Source: Bacteroidales bacterium (GTDB lineage: Bacteria > Bacteroidota > Bacteroidia > Bacteroidales > JAADJA01). Taken from it: a stretch of 36,201 nucleotides of DNA. The position numbers and the translations under genes are program-made. A model generated the notes under the pieces. It worked only from the letters and a program-made list of their open reading frames with translations. It had not been told where the DNA came from and made no database searches. Below are positions 17,276 through 24,781 of this stretch, in pieces. The DNA is taken from assembly GCA_030596605.1 (NCBI GenBank), contig JAUVJI010000027.1, positions 1 through 36,201 of the forward strand, read 5' to 3'. Numbering within the stretch: the first letter of the stretch is position 1; each line of letters starts with the position of its first letter.

Positions 17276-17344
17276 AGCATTCCTGACCAGATAAGGAATC
17301 CAGATTATACTGCTATCATGGATTCCTGCTTTCGCAGGAATGCT
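17276..17344. repeat. Inverted-repeat element with ATTCCTGC...GCAGGAAT hairpin
   Basis: The left part AGCATTCCTG...GGAATCCA (17276-17302) is an inverted, diverged copy of the right part (17319-17344). The right part alone forms the hairpin ATTCCTGC-TTTC-GCAGGAAT. The core resembles the widespread dispersed repeat ATTCCCGC-TTTC-GCGGGAAT. The mce-VIT spacer (17175-17434) is mostly this and the next repeat. Confidence 0.75.
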
Positions 17345-17356
17345 GGAACCAAACAA

Positions 17357-17408
17357 GACCTGTTAGGCTGGAAATCTATCCGCCCACTGGAGCAAAACCT
17401 AACAGGTC
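17357..17408. repeat. Hairpin GACCTGTTAGG...CCTAACAGGTC
   Basis: Perfect 11-bp arms at 17357-17367 and 17398-17408 enclose a 30-nt loop. It resembles the 13-21-13 hairpins in sequence (ACCTG...CAGGT) but differs in arm and loop length, so it is a related or separate subfamily. A lone half-site GACCTGTTAG occurs at 17227. It ends 27 nt from the VIT/VWA stop codon and may help terminate that gene. Confidence 0.75.
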
Positions 17409-17434
17409 GGAAAAATATGATTCAAATTTACTAT

Positions 17435-19774
17435 TTACAATTTAAACTTTACCGGAACAATCATTGAAACCTTAACAACTTTTCCATTCTGTTCACCAGG
17501 ATTCCATTTTCCACTGGTTAATTTAATAATCCTGATAGCTTCATCATCCAGCGATTTGGAGACACTCCTTATTATTAGAACGTCCTTAATTGTTCCATCT
17601 TCATTTACTATAAATTCTACATAAACAGTTCCTTCGATTCCTTTCTCATCTGCACCCTTAGGATACACAAGGTGTTTCTCAATAAACTTCATTAATGCAT
17701 CTTCACCTCCTTTAAACTCAGGTGAACTCTCTAATGAAACAAAAGTCGGTTCATCATCATAATCCATCTCTGATTCAACAATTTCAAGAGCCATGTATTC
17801 TGTTCTTGCACTTCCCAGCTTCATACTATTACCACCCTTGCGAAATACACCTCCCCTGGATGCGGGTGCCCCAATTGCATAATTGCTCACTCCTTCCGGC
17901 AGCGGCAAAGGTTGTTTAATGGTGGTCATATTTCCATCCTGGTTCCTTATCTCAGAGTCAATAGCAACAAAGGATGTGTAAGCAGTCAGTAAATTGTATT
18001 TCAATCCAAGTGCTGTGATCTCATCCACATGGGCTTCATTTTGTGCCAGGTTAGTATAGTCATCCAAAATCCTTATCCGTTCCCTTGCCCACAGGTATTT
18101 TAGTGCAGCATTAGATTTATCACGGGTATACTTTTTAATATCCAATCCCCATTTAAAATCTTTATCGCCGGTTTTACCTGTGAGTTCAATTGAACCTGTA
18201 ACTGAGCCCCGGTATTTTCCATAAACCAACACAGGCCTTTCAGAAAAGACATCGGGAACTTCCAGCGGCTCAATATCATACACATCAAATCCGTTGAACT
18301 CAATGTTGATATTTGTCAGGACAGGATTGGTCACATATTTCCTGAATTTTTTCGCCATCTTTAAAGCATCGGTTTGATTGGTAGCGACAAACGGAAACCC
18401 TTTTCCCACATGTGCCATACCTTCAATTATGTACCTCGCTACAGATGTTCCTATACCAAATGTGAAGAAGTTTGCTGTACTTAGATTTTTCCGGATCAGG
18501 TCATATGCTTCTTTTTCAACTGTCACGTATCCATCAGTTGCGATGATAAAAGTCCGGGCGTAGTTTTCTGTCCCTTTAAGGCTTAATGCTCTGCTCAATG
18601 CAGGAAGCAATTCTGTACCGCCTCCTCCGTTTTGATTCTCAATAAATTCAATGGCCCGTTTGATATTTGTACTGTTAGCCTCCACTGAAGATCTTGAAAA
18701 CAATTCCGATCCGCCTGCAAAAAGCAATACATTAAATTTATCGGTCGACCTCAGATTGCCAATAAGGTCATTGAGCAAGGTTTTTGAAACATCCAGCGGA
18801 AAGCCAAACATGGAACCGGAAACATCAACAATAAAGACATACTCTCTGGGAGGTATGTTTTCAGGCTTTATCTGCTTCGGGGGCTGAACCATCAGCAGGA
18901 AAAAGTTTTCCTTTTCTCCTTCATGAAATAACAATCCGGATCCGATCTGCTCTCCCTGAAGTTTGTATTTCAAAATAAAATCACGGTTACCACCAAATTT
19001 TTCATCTTCGTTCAAATCAACTTTTACATTGTTATGGCTCAAAAACTTGATATCGGTTTCATGTGTATTACAAACCACATCCTGAACAGGTAAACCTGCA
19101 TTTAGATTGACATCCAGATCAAATGAATAAAATGGCAACTCTCCTTCTTTTGTATAAGGATTGGATATCCAATTTTCATTTGAGCTGGCCAAATCTTCCG
19201 GTGAATTTGAATATCGTGGGCCAACCACAATTGGATATACAAACTCGTATACCCCTTCATCCGGGATCAGCAATTCAGTATAACTTAATTCAACAATAAT
19301 TTCATCTCCCGGCATAATGTTGGCCACATTCATCTGAAACACATTGGGACGCTGTTGTTCAAGCAGGGATGCAGTTTGTCCGTTTTGTCTGGCTTCCTCA
19401 TAATCCTGCCTGGCCTTTTCACTTTCCTCAATCTTTGCTACAATCGTTCGTTCTCCAATGGTCATTTTCATACCATACACAGCCGCCCGTGTCGAGCCGG
19501 GGAAAATATAAATGGCTTCCAGTGCTTTGGATCCTTCATTTTTGTAAACTTGTTTTACTCTGACATCCGCAATAACTCCGGCTATATCAACAACTGCCGA
19601 AGTGGACTTCAACGGCAACTGGTCGAGTTCCGGATCATCGGATTGTATAAAAAAATATGGTGAGAGGATTTTGTCGTTCTGGTTTTCCTGTTGTGATTGT
19701 ATGTCAAATGACATTGACAATAGTATTAATAGTATCACAACAATTCCAAAATTGTTCATTTTTATTGATTTCAT
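17435..19774 (-). CDS. VIT and von Willebrand A domain protein with C-terminal TonB domain
   Basis: The 779-aa product begins with a hydrophobic signal segment (MNNFGIVVILLILLSMSFDI; starts at 19774 or 19759 are both possible). Residues ~40-185 form a VIT domain (VADVRVKQVYKNEG-like region, AIYIFPGSTRAAVYGM, EARQNGQTASLLEQ). Residues ~309-480 are a vWFA domain with a complete MIDAS start DVSGS (317-321) and the later FIIATDG. The last ~95 residues are a TonB C-terminal domain (FKGGEDALMKFIEKHLVYP, GIEGTVYVEFIVNEDGTIKDV, VPVKFKL). The combination suggests a periplasm-facing, metal-dependent binding protein that may contact TonB-linked partners. It is divergent from an ECF sigma/anti-sigma pair whose anti-sigma has a homologous TonB domain. 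Confidence 0.9.
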   Translation of the reverse strand: MKSIKMNNFGIVVILLILLSMSFDIQSQQENQNDKILSPYFFIQSDDPELDQLPLKSTSAVVDIAGVIADVRVKQVYKNEGSKALEAIYIFPGSTRAAVYGMKMTIGERTIVAKIEESEKARQDYEEARQNGQTASLLEQQRPNVFQMNVANIMPGDEIIVELSYTELLIPDEGVYEFVYPIVVGPRYSNSPEDLASSNENWISNPYTKEGELPFYSFDLDVNLNAGLPVQDVVCNTHETDIKFLSHNNVKVDLNEDEKFGGNRDFILKYKLQGEQIGSGLLFHEGEKENFFLLMVQPPKQIKPENIPPREYVFIVDVSGSMFGFPLDVSKTLLNDLIGNLRSTDKFNVLLFAGGSELFSRSSVEANSTNIKRAIEFIENQNGGGGTELLPALSRALSLKGTENYARTFIIATDGYVTVEKEAYDLIRKNLSTANFFTFGIGTSVARYIIEGMAHVGKGFPFVATNQTDALKMAKKFRKYVTNPVLTNINIEFNGFDVYDIEPLEVPDVFSERPVLVYGKYRGSVTGSIELTGKTGDKDFKWGLDIKKYTRDKSNAALKYLWARERIRILDDYTNLAQNEAHVDEITALGLKYNLLTAYTSFVAIDSEIRNQDGNMTTIKQPLPLPEGVSNYAIGAPASRGGVFRKGGNSMKLGSARTEYMALEIVESEMDYDDEPTFVSLESSPEFKGGEDALMKFIEKHLVYPKGADEKGIEGTVYVEFIVNEDGTIKDVLIIRSVSKSLDDEAIRIIKLTSGKWNPGEQNGKVVKVSMIVPVKFKL

Positions 19775-20079
19775 AATATGCTTATTTAATTGATTAGTTT
19801 AAAAGATACAGGTAACAACATTTGAACTCGCACTGCTTTAGTCCTTTGTTTTCGAGATTTGCTTTTATCGATTTTTTCACTTTCATAACAATTAATTTTT
19901 GAGTCGAATTTTTGTTTTGTTTCTTATTGGATGTTGTTGAAATGAAAATTCCATAAAAATTTTGAAAAATTTGACCTTTTCAACCTGCCAGGTATCCATC
20001 GCAGATTCCATCTTCTACCTGACAGGTTTAGGGAACTTTTGGTATAAAGTTTGTAATTTTAAAGAAAAAAGAAATCGGT
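19775..20079. other. Divergent intergenic region between the VIT/VWA gene and the ECF sigma gene
   Basis: This 305-bp AT-rich region must hold both promoters. No exact TAnnTTTG was found for either gene, which would fit recognition by the ECF sigma factor itself, but this is inference. Close to the sigma gene it contains hairpin copy 3 and a TATAAAGTTTG stretch (20043-20053). Confidence 0.4.
19982..20028. repeat. 13-21-13 hairpin element, copy 3
   Basis: Arms AACCTGCCAGGTA (19982-19994) and TACCTGACAGGTT (20016-20028) pair at 12 of 13 around a 21-nt loop ending ATCTTC. Loop length and orientation match copies 1 and 2. It lies about 50 bp upstream of the sigma factor ATG. Confidence 0.85.
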
Positions 20080-20676
20080 ATGTTCCTTAAATTCAAATCA
20101 AATAAAGAAAATGACATCCATTCGTTTTCTGACGAGGAACTGATCAATTCTTATAAGAAATCCAAAGACAACAAATTCATTGGAGAACTGTTTGAGCGTT
20201 ACACCCACCTGGTATTTGGCGTGTGTATGAAATACCTGAAAAACGAAGAAGACAGCAAGGATGCGGTGATGGAAATTTTCGAAGACTTTCATTATAAATT
20301 ATCCAACCATGATATCTCCAATTTCAAAAGCTGGATTTATTCTGTATCTAAAAATCACTGCCTGATGATCCTCCGAAAGAAAAAATCCGAAGAGAGGATG
20401 AAGGAAGGCGTTTATGAAAATTCTCAGCAGGATTTTATGGAATCTCTCGATTTATTTCATCCCATTAACAAAGAGAACCTGAATGATAAAATCCCGAGAT
20501 TGAAAAAAGGGATTGAGTTATTAAAGGCCGAACAAAAAAAATGTATAGAATTGCTATATTTACAAAATAAATCGTATAAAGAAGTTGCTGAAATTACCGG
20601 ATACAGTATGAAAAAAGTGAAAAGCTATATACAGAACGGAAAACGAAACCTGAAGATCTACCTTGAGGAGAAATGA
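20080..20676 (+). CDS. ECF-type RNA polymerase sigma factor
   Basis: The 198-aa sigma-70 family protein has region 2 around residues 30-100: FGVCMKYLKNEEDSKDAVME, FKSWIYSVSKNHCLMILRKK. Region 4 is near 135-195: LKAEQKKCIELLYLQNKSYK, EVAEITGYSMKKVKSYIQNG, RNLKIYLEEK, a helix-turn-helix for the -35 element. Regions 1 and 3 are missing, as in extracytoplasmic-function factors. Its TGA overlaps the ATG of the anti-sigma gene (ATGA), so the two are translationally coupled. Targets probably include its own operon and perhaps the divergent VIT/VWA gene (inference). Confidence 0.93.
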   Translation: MFLKFKSNKENDIHSFSDEELINSYKKSKDNKFIGELFERYTHLVFGVCMKYLKNEEDSKDAVMEIFEDFHYKLSNHDISNFKSWIYSVSKNHCLMILRKKKSEERMKEGVYENSQQDFMESLDLFHPINKENLNDKIPRLKKGIELLKAEQKKCIELLYLQNKSYKEVAEITGYSMKKVKSYIQNGKRNLKIYLEEK

Positions 20677-21899
20677 AAGATAAAGAACACATAGAAGGAT
20701 TGTTCACACAAGCGGGATGCCTAACATTGGAGGCAATGAAAAGGCACAACGCTTCTTCTTTGTCTTCTGAGGAAAAGATTCAAATTGAAAAACACCTTAA
20801 AGATTGTGAATTATGCAGGGATGCGTTAGAGGGTTTATTGCTTGTTTCTGATCCTGACAAGATTGATTCCATTGTTTCAGAAATCAACCGGAATCTCAAA
20901 TCTGACTTGGCAACTAAAAAATCTGATAAAACTGTTAGATCCATCCAAATGCAAAACAGAATGTATTACATTGCTGCGGCAGCTTCAGTGCTTATTTTTA
21001 TTGGCATTTTTTCCTATTTCAAATTCTACATGCAGGATCAGAATTCAGAATTATCAGTTGTTACAGAAAAAACTCAAACCGAACAAAAGGAAGATTTTAT
21101 GTCAGTTGCTGAAGATTCAAAGTTTGAGGTAATGGAAGAAGAAGCAGAAGAATTAATTCCGGCTCCTCCCGCTCAAGAGGAAGCTAACAACATGGTTATT
21201 CCTGGCAAGGTAAAGGATGATATTCCTGAAAAAGAAATAGAATCTGATCAAGAAATAGTCATTGATGGAATATCAATTCCTGAATCAGATGAAAGTGAAG
21301 TAGTTGATGTTATTGAAGAAGCATTAATGGAACAACCGTCTGTTGCCGGTTCTTCTGAAGAGCCAACAGAATATGTTATTGGGGGCGTTGCATTTAATGG
21401 TGAAGGAATGAATACAGAAAGGCTTTCAATTGATGAAGACCAGATAAGTGAAGAAAAACAATTCAATGCCAAAGCATTAGGCATGAAACAAGCCGCTGCA
21501 AAAAAAGGCCGGAGCAAATTTTCTGCGGAAACAGTCAGTGATAGTATAATCGAAGAGGATTCTCTCCAGAATGCTGATAAGCAAGTTTTTTTAGTAGTAG
21601 AACAACCGCCAATATTCCCAGGAGGGGATGAGGTATTACATAAATATTTGCAAGAAAACCTGATTTATCCTGATAGTGCAATAGCAGCAGGAATTCAGGG
21701 TAGGGTCTATATTTCATTTATTGTGAATAAAACAGGTAAAATTGAAGACGCTAAAGTTGAAAGAGGAATTGGAGGTGGTTGTGACGAAGTAGCATTACAG
21801 TTGGTTAAGTCAATGCCTGATTGGATACCTGGCGAACAACGAAGAAAGCCTGTAAATGTGCAATTTGTGATGCCCATCGAATTCAAACTAGATAATTAA
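20673..21899 (+). CDS. Membrane anti-sigma factor with zinc-finger and C-terminal TonB domain
   Basis: The 408-aa product starts with a zf-HC2-like anti-sigma domain: Cys16, then HLKDCELC (His41, Cys45, Cys48) followed by ALEGL. A single transmembrane helix lies at ~97-119 (MYYIAAAASVLIFIGIFSYF). Residues ~125-300 are an acidic, low-complexity periplasmic linker. The C-terminal ~100 residues are a TonB-C domain (FPGGDEVLHKYLQENLIYPD, GIQGRVYISFIVNKTGKIED, VMPIEFKL), homologous to the end of the divergent VIT/VWA protein. The layout predicts cytoplasmic sigma capture with a periplasmic sensor or energy-coupling end. The gene overlaps the sigma gene by 4 nt and ends 1 bp from convergent rlmN. 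Confidence 0.88.
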   Translation: MKDKEHIEGLFTQAGCLTLEAMKRHNASSLSSEEKIQIEKHLKDCELCRDALEGLLLVSDPDKIDSIVSEINRNLKSDLATKKSDKTVRSIQMQNRMYYIAAAASVLIFIGIFSYFKFYMQDQNSELSVVTEKTQTEQKEDFMSVAEDSKFEVMEEEAEELIPAPPAQEEANNMVIPGKVKDDIPEKEIESDQEIVIDGISIPESDESEVVDVIEEALMEQPSVAGSSEEPTEYVIGGVAFNGEGMNTERLSIDEDQISEEKQFNAKALGMKQAAAKKGRSKFSAETVSDSIIEEDSLQNADKQVFLVVEQPPIFPGGDEVLHKYLQENLIYPDSAIAAGIQGRVYISFIVNKTGKIEDAKVERGIGGGCDEVALQLVKSMPDWIPGEQRRKPVNVQFVMPIEFKLDN

Positions 21900-21900
21900 A

Positions 21901-22926
21901 TCAAGACTTTTTATTCAATTCCATAGTTGAAAGCAACCCACATGCTGCTTCAATATCCTGGCCACGGGAAGCCCTTAAAGTTGTTCGAATTCCTTTTTTA
22001 TTTAATCCTGCCAAAAATGCTTCTATAGTTTTGTCGTCAGAAGATTTATATGGTGCATCAGGAATAGGGTGAAACCGGATTAAATTAATTCGACAGCGGA
22101 TTCCGTTTAAAATCCTTGCCAGTTGATTCACATGCCGGGGAGTATCATTTAAATCTTTGAACATGATGTACTCAAACGAAACACGACGTTGCCTTCCAAG
22201 GTCATAATTCCTAATTACCTTGAGCACCTCTTCAATCGGATGATTATTCTGGACAGGCATCAACTCCCTTCTCTCATTATCAAATGGAGAATGCAGGCTG
22301 ACAGCCAAATGACAATCGCTGCTTTCAAGATATTTGCTCATAGTCCCGATGATCCCGATTGTAGAAACTGTAATCCTGCGGGGACTCATGGCAAAACCCC
22401 AGTCAGAAGTTAAAATTTCAAGGCTTTGCATAACATTCTGATAATTATCAAAAGGTTCGCCCATGCCCATATAAACAATATTGGTTAGTTTCTCCCTTTC
22501 GGGTAGACTTCTGATCTGATTCACGATTTCTCCTGCTGTTAAATTCCCCTGAAACCCTTGTCGAGCAGTCATACAAAATTTGCAACCCATCCGGCAACCA
22601 ACTTGAGATGAAACACACAAAGTTGCTCGTTCCTTATCCGGAATATAAGCTGCTTCAACAAAACGGTTATCTTTAACAGGGAATAAATATTTTTTTGTTC
22701 CATCTTTAGAACTACTGACTGAGCTATGTGATATCAGTCCAAGATCAAAATTTTCTTCAAGAATGATCCGGGCTTTTTTGGATAGGTTTGACATTTCATC
22801 AATAGAAGTGATGTTTTTTTTATATAACCAATCTGCAATTTGTTTAGCTGTAAAAACAGGTAGCTGAAATTTAATAACCAATTGTTTTAACTGATCTAAT
22901 GTTTTACCAAATAACACTTCCTGCAT
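21901..22926 (-). CDS. rlmN: Dual-specificity 23S rRNA/tRNA adenine C2-methyltransferase
   Basis: Radical-SAM enzyme that methylates C2 of A2503 in 23S rRNA and of A37 in some tRNAs. The 341-aa length is near normal. The CxxxCxxC cluster is CRMGCKFC (Cys111, 115, 118). The motif MGMGEPFDNY, the RITVSTIGI strand and the HSPFDNERRELMPV region follow. The mechanistic Cys that is methylated and forms the protein-RNA intermediate is in EAACGLL near the C-terminus (Cys329). It is convergent with the anti-sigma gene, 1 bp apart. Confidence 0.97.
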   Translation of the reverse strand: MQEVLFGKTLDQLKQLVIKFQLPVFTAKQIADWLYKKNITSIDEMSNLSKKARIILEENFDLGLISHSSVSSSKDGTKKYLFPVKDNRFVEAAYIPDKERATLCVSSQVGCRMGCKFCMTARQGFQGNLTAGEIVNQIRSLPEREKLTNIVYMGMGEPFDNYQNVMQSLEILTSDWGFAMSPRRITVSTIGIIGTMSKYLESSDCHLAVSLHSPFDNERRELMPVQNNHPIEEVLKVIRNYDLGRQRRVSFEYIMFKDLNDTPRHVNQLARILNGIRCRINLIRFHPIPDAPYKSSDDKTIEAFLAGLNKKGIRTTLRASRGQDIEAACGLLSTMELNKKS

Positions 22927-22946
22927 AAGAGATTCGTTTATTTTAA

Positions 22947-22954
22947 CAAAGATA
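22947..22954 (-). promoter_or_regulatory. Possible -7 box for rlmN
   Basis: TATCTTTG on the minus strand lies 20 bp upstream of the rlmN ATG and matches TAnnTTTG. An ATTG about 21 bp further upstream is only a partial -33 box. Confidence 0.45.
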
Positions 22955-23029
22955 ACATAAACTGATATTGAGGTGCAATTGTAAAAAATTTAGCCAAAAA
23001 ATCCAAATTGAATAGTAAACCTTATATTT

Positions 23030-23060
23030 TTTTGTATTTTTATACCAACTTATAATTTTG
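23030..23060 (+). promoter_or_regulatory. Promoter of the universal stress protein gene, possibly leaderless
   Basis: TTTG (23030-23033), a 19-bp spacer and TAATTTTG (23053-23060) match the consensus exactly. The ATG is at 23067, only 6 nt after the -7 box, so transcription would start at or within a few bases of the start codon. Confidence 0.7.
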
Positions 23061-23066
23061 ATAGCC

Positions 23067-23504
23067 ATGAAACTATTAGTAGCCATTGATTTTTCAGAAA
23101 TCACAGAACTTATTTTAGAAAAAGTTGAGGAAATTGCTTTAAAAACCGGAGCAAAAGTTTGGTTGATCCATGTTGTTCAGCCCGAGCCTGATTTTATCGG
23201 GTATGAAATTGGTCCCGATTCGGAAAGGAATTTTATGGCAAAACGATTTCGTGATAAACATGTTACAATTCAAGAAATTTCCGAAAGACTTAAAAAGAGA
23301 GGAATTAACATAACTCCTTTACTGGTTCAAGGGCCAACAGTTGAAACTATTATTGAGAAAGCTAAAAAACTCAATGTGGATATGATCGTTTCAGGCTCGC
23401 ATGGACATGGAAGAATGTTTTATATTATGGTTGGAAGTAATAGTAAAGGTTTATTGAAAAAATCTCCTGTTCCATTATTGATAATACCTGCTAAGAAAAA
23501 TTAG
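23067..23504 (+). CDS. Universal stress protein (UspA family)
   Basis: The 145-aa product from the ATG at 23067 begins MKLLVAIDFSEITE; a TTG 9 bp upstream is not needed and would lie inside the -7 box. It has the alpha/beta USP fold with the ATP-binding signature GSHGHGRMFYIMVGSNSKGL followed by LLKKSPVPLLIIP, close to G-x2-G-x9-G-S/N. It likely binds nucleotide and acts in stress responses; the precise role is unknown. It is divergent from rlmN and convergent with the acyl-CoA dehydrogenase gene 30 bp downstream. Confidence 0.92.
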   Translation: MKLLVAIDFSEITELILEKVEEIALKTGAKVWLIHVVQPEPDFIGYEIGPDSERNFMAKRFRDKHVTIQEISERLKKRGINITPLLVQGPTVETIIEKAKKLNVDMIVSGSHGHGRMFYIMVGSNSKGLLKKSPVPLLIIPAKKN

Positions 23505-23534
23505 GGTCTCCAATTCTTAATTAGCCGGAAACCA

Positions 23535-24707
23535 TTAATCAAATGCACTAATCCCTATAATATCATGCCCTGTGATCAACAAATGAATATCATGCGTTCC
23601 TTCATAGGTAATCACTGATTCCAGGTTCATCATGTGGCGCATCATCGGAAAGTCATCGGTTATTCCCATGGCTCCAAGTATTTGCCTTGATTCGCGTGCA
23701 ATTTCCAATGCCATTTTCACATTATTTCGTTTAGCCATAGAAATTTGGGCGGGCGTAACTTTCCCCTGATTTTTTAATTCACCCAGTTTCCATGCTAATA
23801 ATTGTGCCTTGGTAATTTCTGTCAAAAACTCTGCTAATTTTTTTTGTGTAAGTTGAAAAGAGGCAATGGGCTTATTAAACTGTTTCCGTTCAAGGGCATA
23901 ATTCAATGCAGTATTGTAGCAATCCATAGCAGCGCCAATTGCACCCCAGGCAATACCATACCTTGCTGAATTAAGACAACTTAACGGGCCTTTTAATCCC
24001 TTTACATTGGGTAACAGGTTTTCTTTAGGAACTTTAACGTTATCAAATACCAGCTCTCCGGTAACTGATGCACGTAACGACCATTTGCCTGTTGTTTCAG
24101 GAACGGTTAATCCATCCATCCCCTTTTCAACGATCAATCCCCTGACAACTCCATTTTCATCTTTTGCCCATACTACAGCAATATCAGCAATGGTGGAATT
24201 GGTGATCCACATTTTCGCACCATTTAATAAGTAATGATCATCTTCATCCGTAAACTTAGTTTCCATACTACCCGGGTCTGAACCATGATTAGGTTCTGTT
24301 AAACCAAAACAGCCAATGATCTCTCCAGTCGCTAACCGCGGCAAATATTTATTTCGCTGCTCTTCCGAACCAAACTCAAAAATGGGAAACATTACCAGTG
24401 AGGTTTGAACGGAGGCCGCACTCCGAACACCTGAATCTCCTCTTTCTAATTCGGTCATGATCACACCATATGAGATATAATCCATGCCGGCGCCTCCATA
24501 TTTTTCAGGTATAAATGGACCAAATGCACCAATCTCACCCAGTTCTTTAAATAGATGTTGCGGAAATTCATGCTTTTGCGCTGCTTCTTCGATTATTGGT
24601 ATAACAGACCTGTTAACCCAATCTCTGACTGAACCCCGGATTATCTTATGTTCATCAGTTAAAAGGTCATCAACTCCGAAATAATCTACCGGTTTATATG
24701 TATACAT
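23535..24707 (-). CDS. Acyl-CoA dehydrogenase, glutaryl-CoA dehydrogenase-like
   Basis: FAD-dependent acyl-CoA dehydrogenase of 390 aa. Typical signatures are CFGLTEPNHGSDPGSM, GAKMWITNSTIADIAVVWAK, LNSARYGIAWGAIGAAMDCY and RKQFNKPIASFQLTQKKLAE. The catalytic base is Glu369 in YEGTHDIH. In the glutaryl-CoA dehydrogenase branch the ending is also Y-E-G-T-H-D-I-H, and the sequence SARYGIAWGAIGAA is characteristic of that branch, so oxidative decarboxylation of glutaryl-CoA in lysine/tryptophan catabolism is likely but not proven. The next gene upstream on the same strand is a sodium symporter 74 bp away; a link is not evident. Confidence 0.9.
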   Translation of the reverse strand: MYTYKPVDYFGVDDLLTDEHKIIRGSVRDWVNRSVIPIIEEAAQKHEFPQHLFKELGEIGAFGPFIPEKYGGAGMDYISYGVIMTELERGDSGVRSAASVQTSLVMFPIFEFGSEEQRNKYLPRLATGEIIGCFGLTEPNHGSDPGSMETKFTDEDDHYLLNGAKMWITNSTIADIAVVWAKDENGVVRGLIVEKGMDGLTVPETTGKWSLRASVTGELVFDNVKVPKENLLPNVKGLKGPLSCLNSARYGIAWGAIGAAMDCYNTALNYALERKQFNKPIASFQLTQKKLAEFLTEITKAQLLAWKLGELKNQGKVTPAQISMAKRNNVKMALEIARESRQILGAMGITDDFPMMRHMMNLESVITYEGTHDIHLLITGHDIIGISAFD

Positions 24708-24781
24708 AATATAGGATTAATTTTGAGTGGGTAAAGATAAAAAAAGGTATTAAAAATAATTCGATCATAAAATACTACAGC

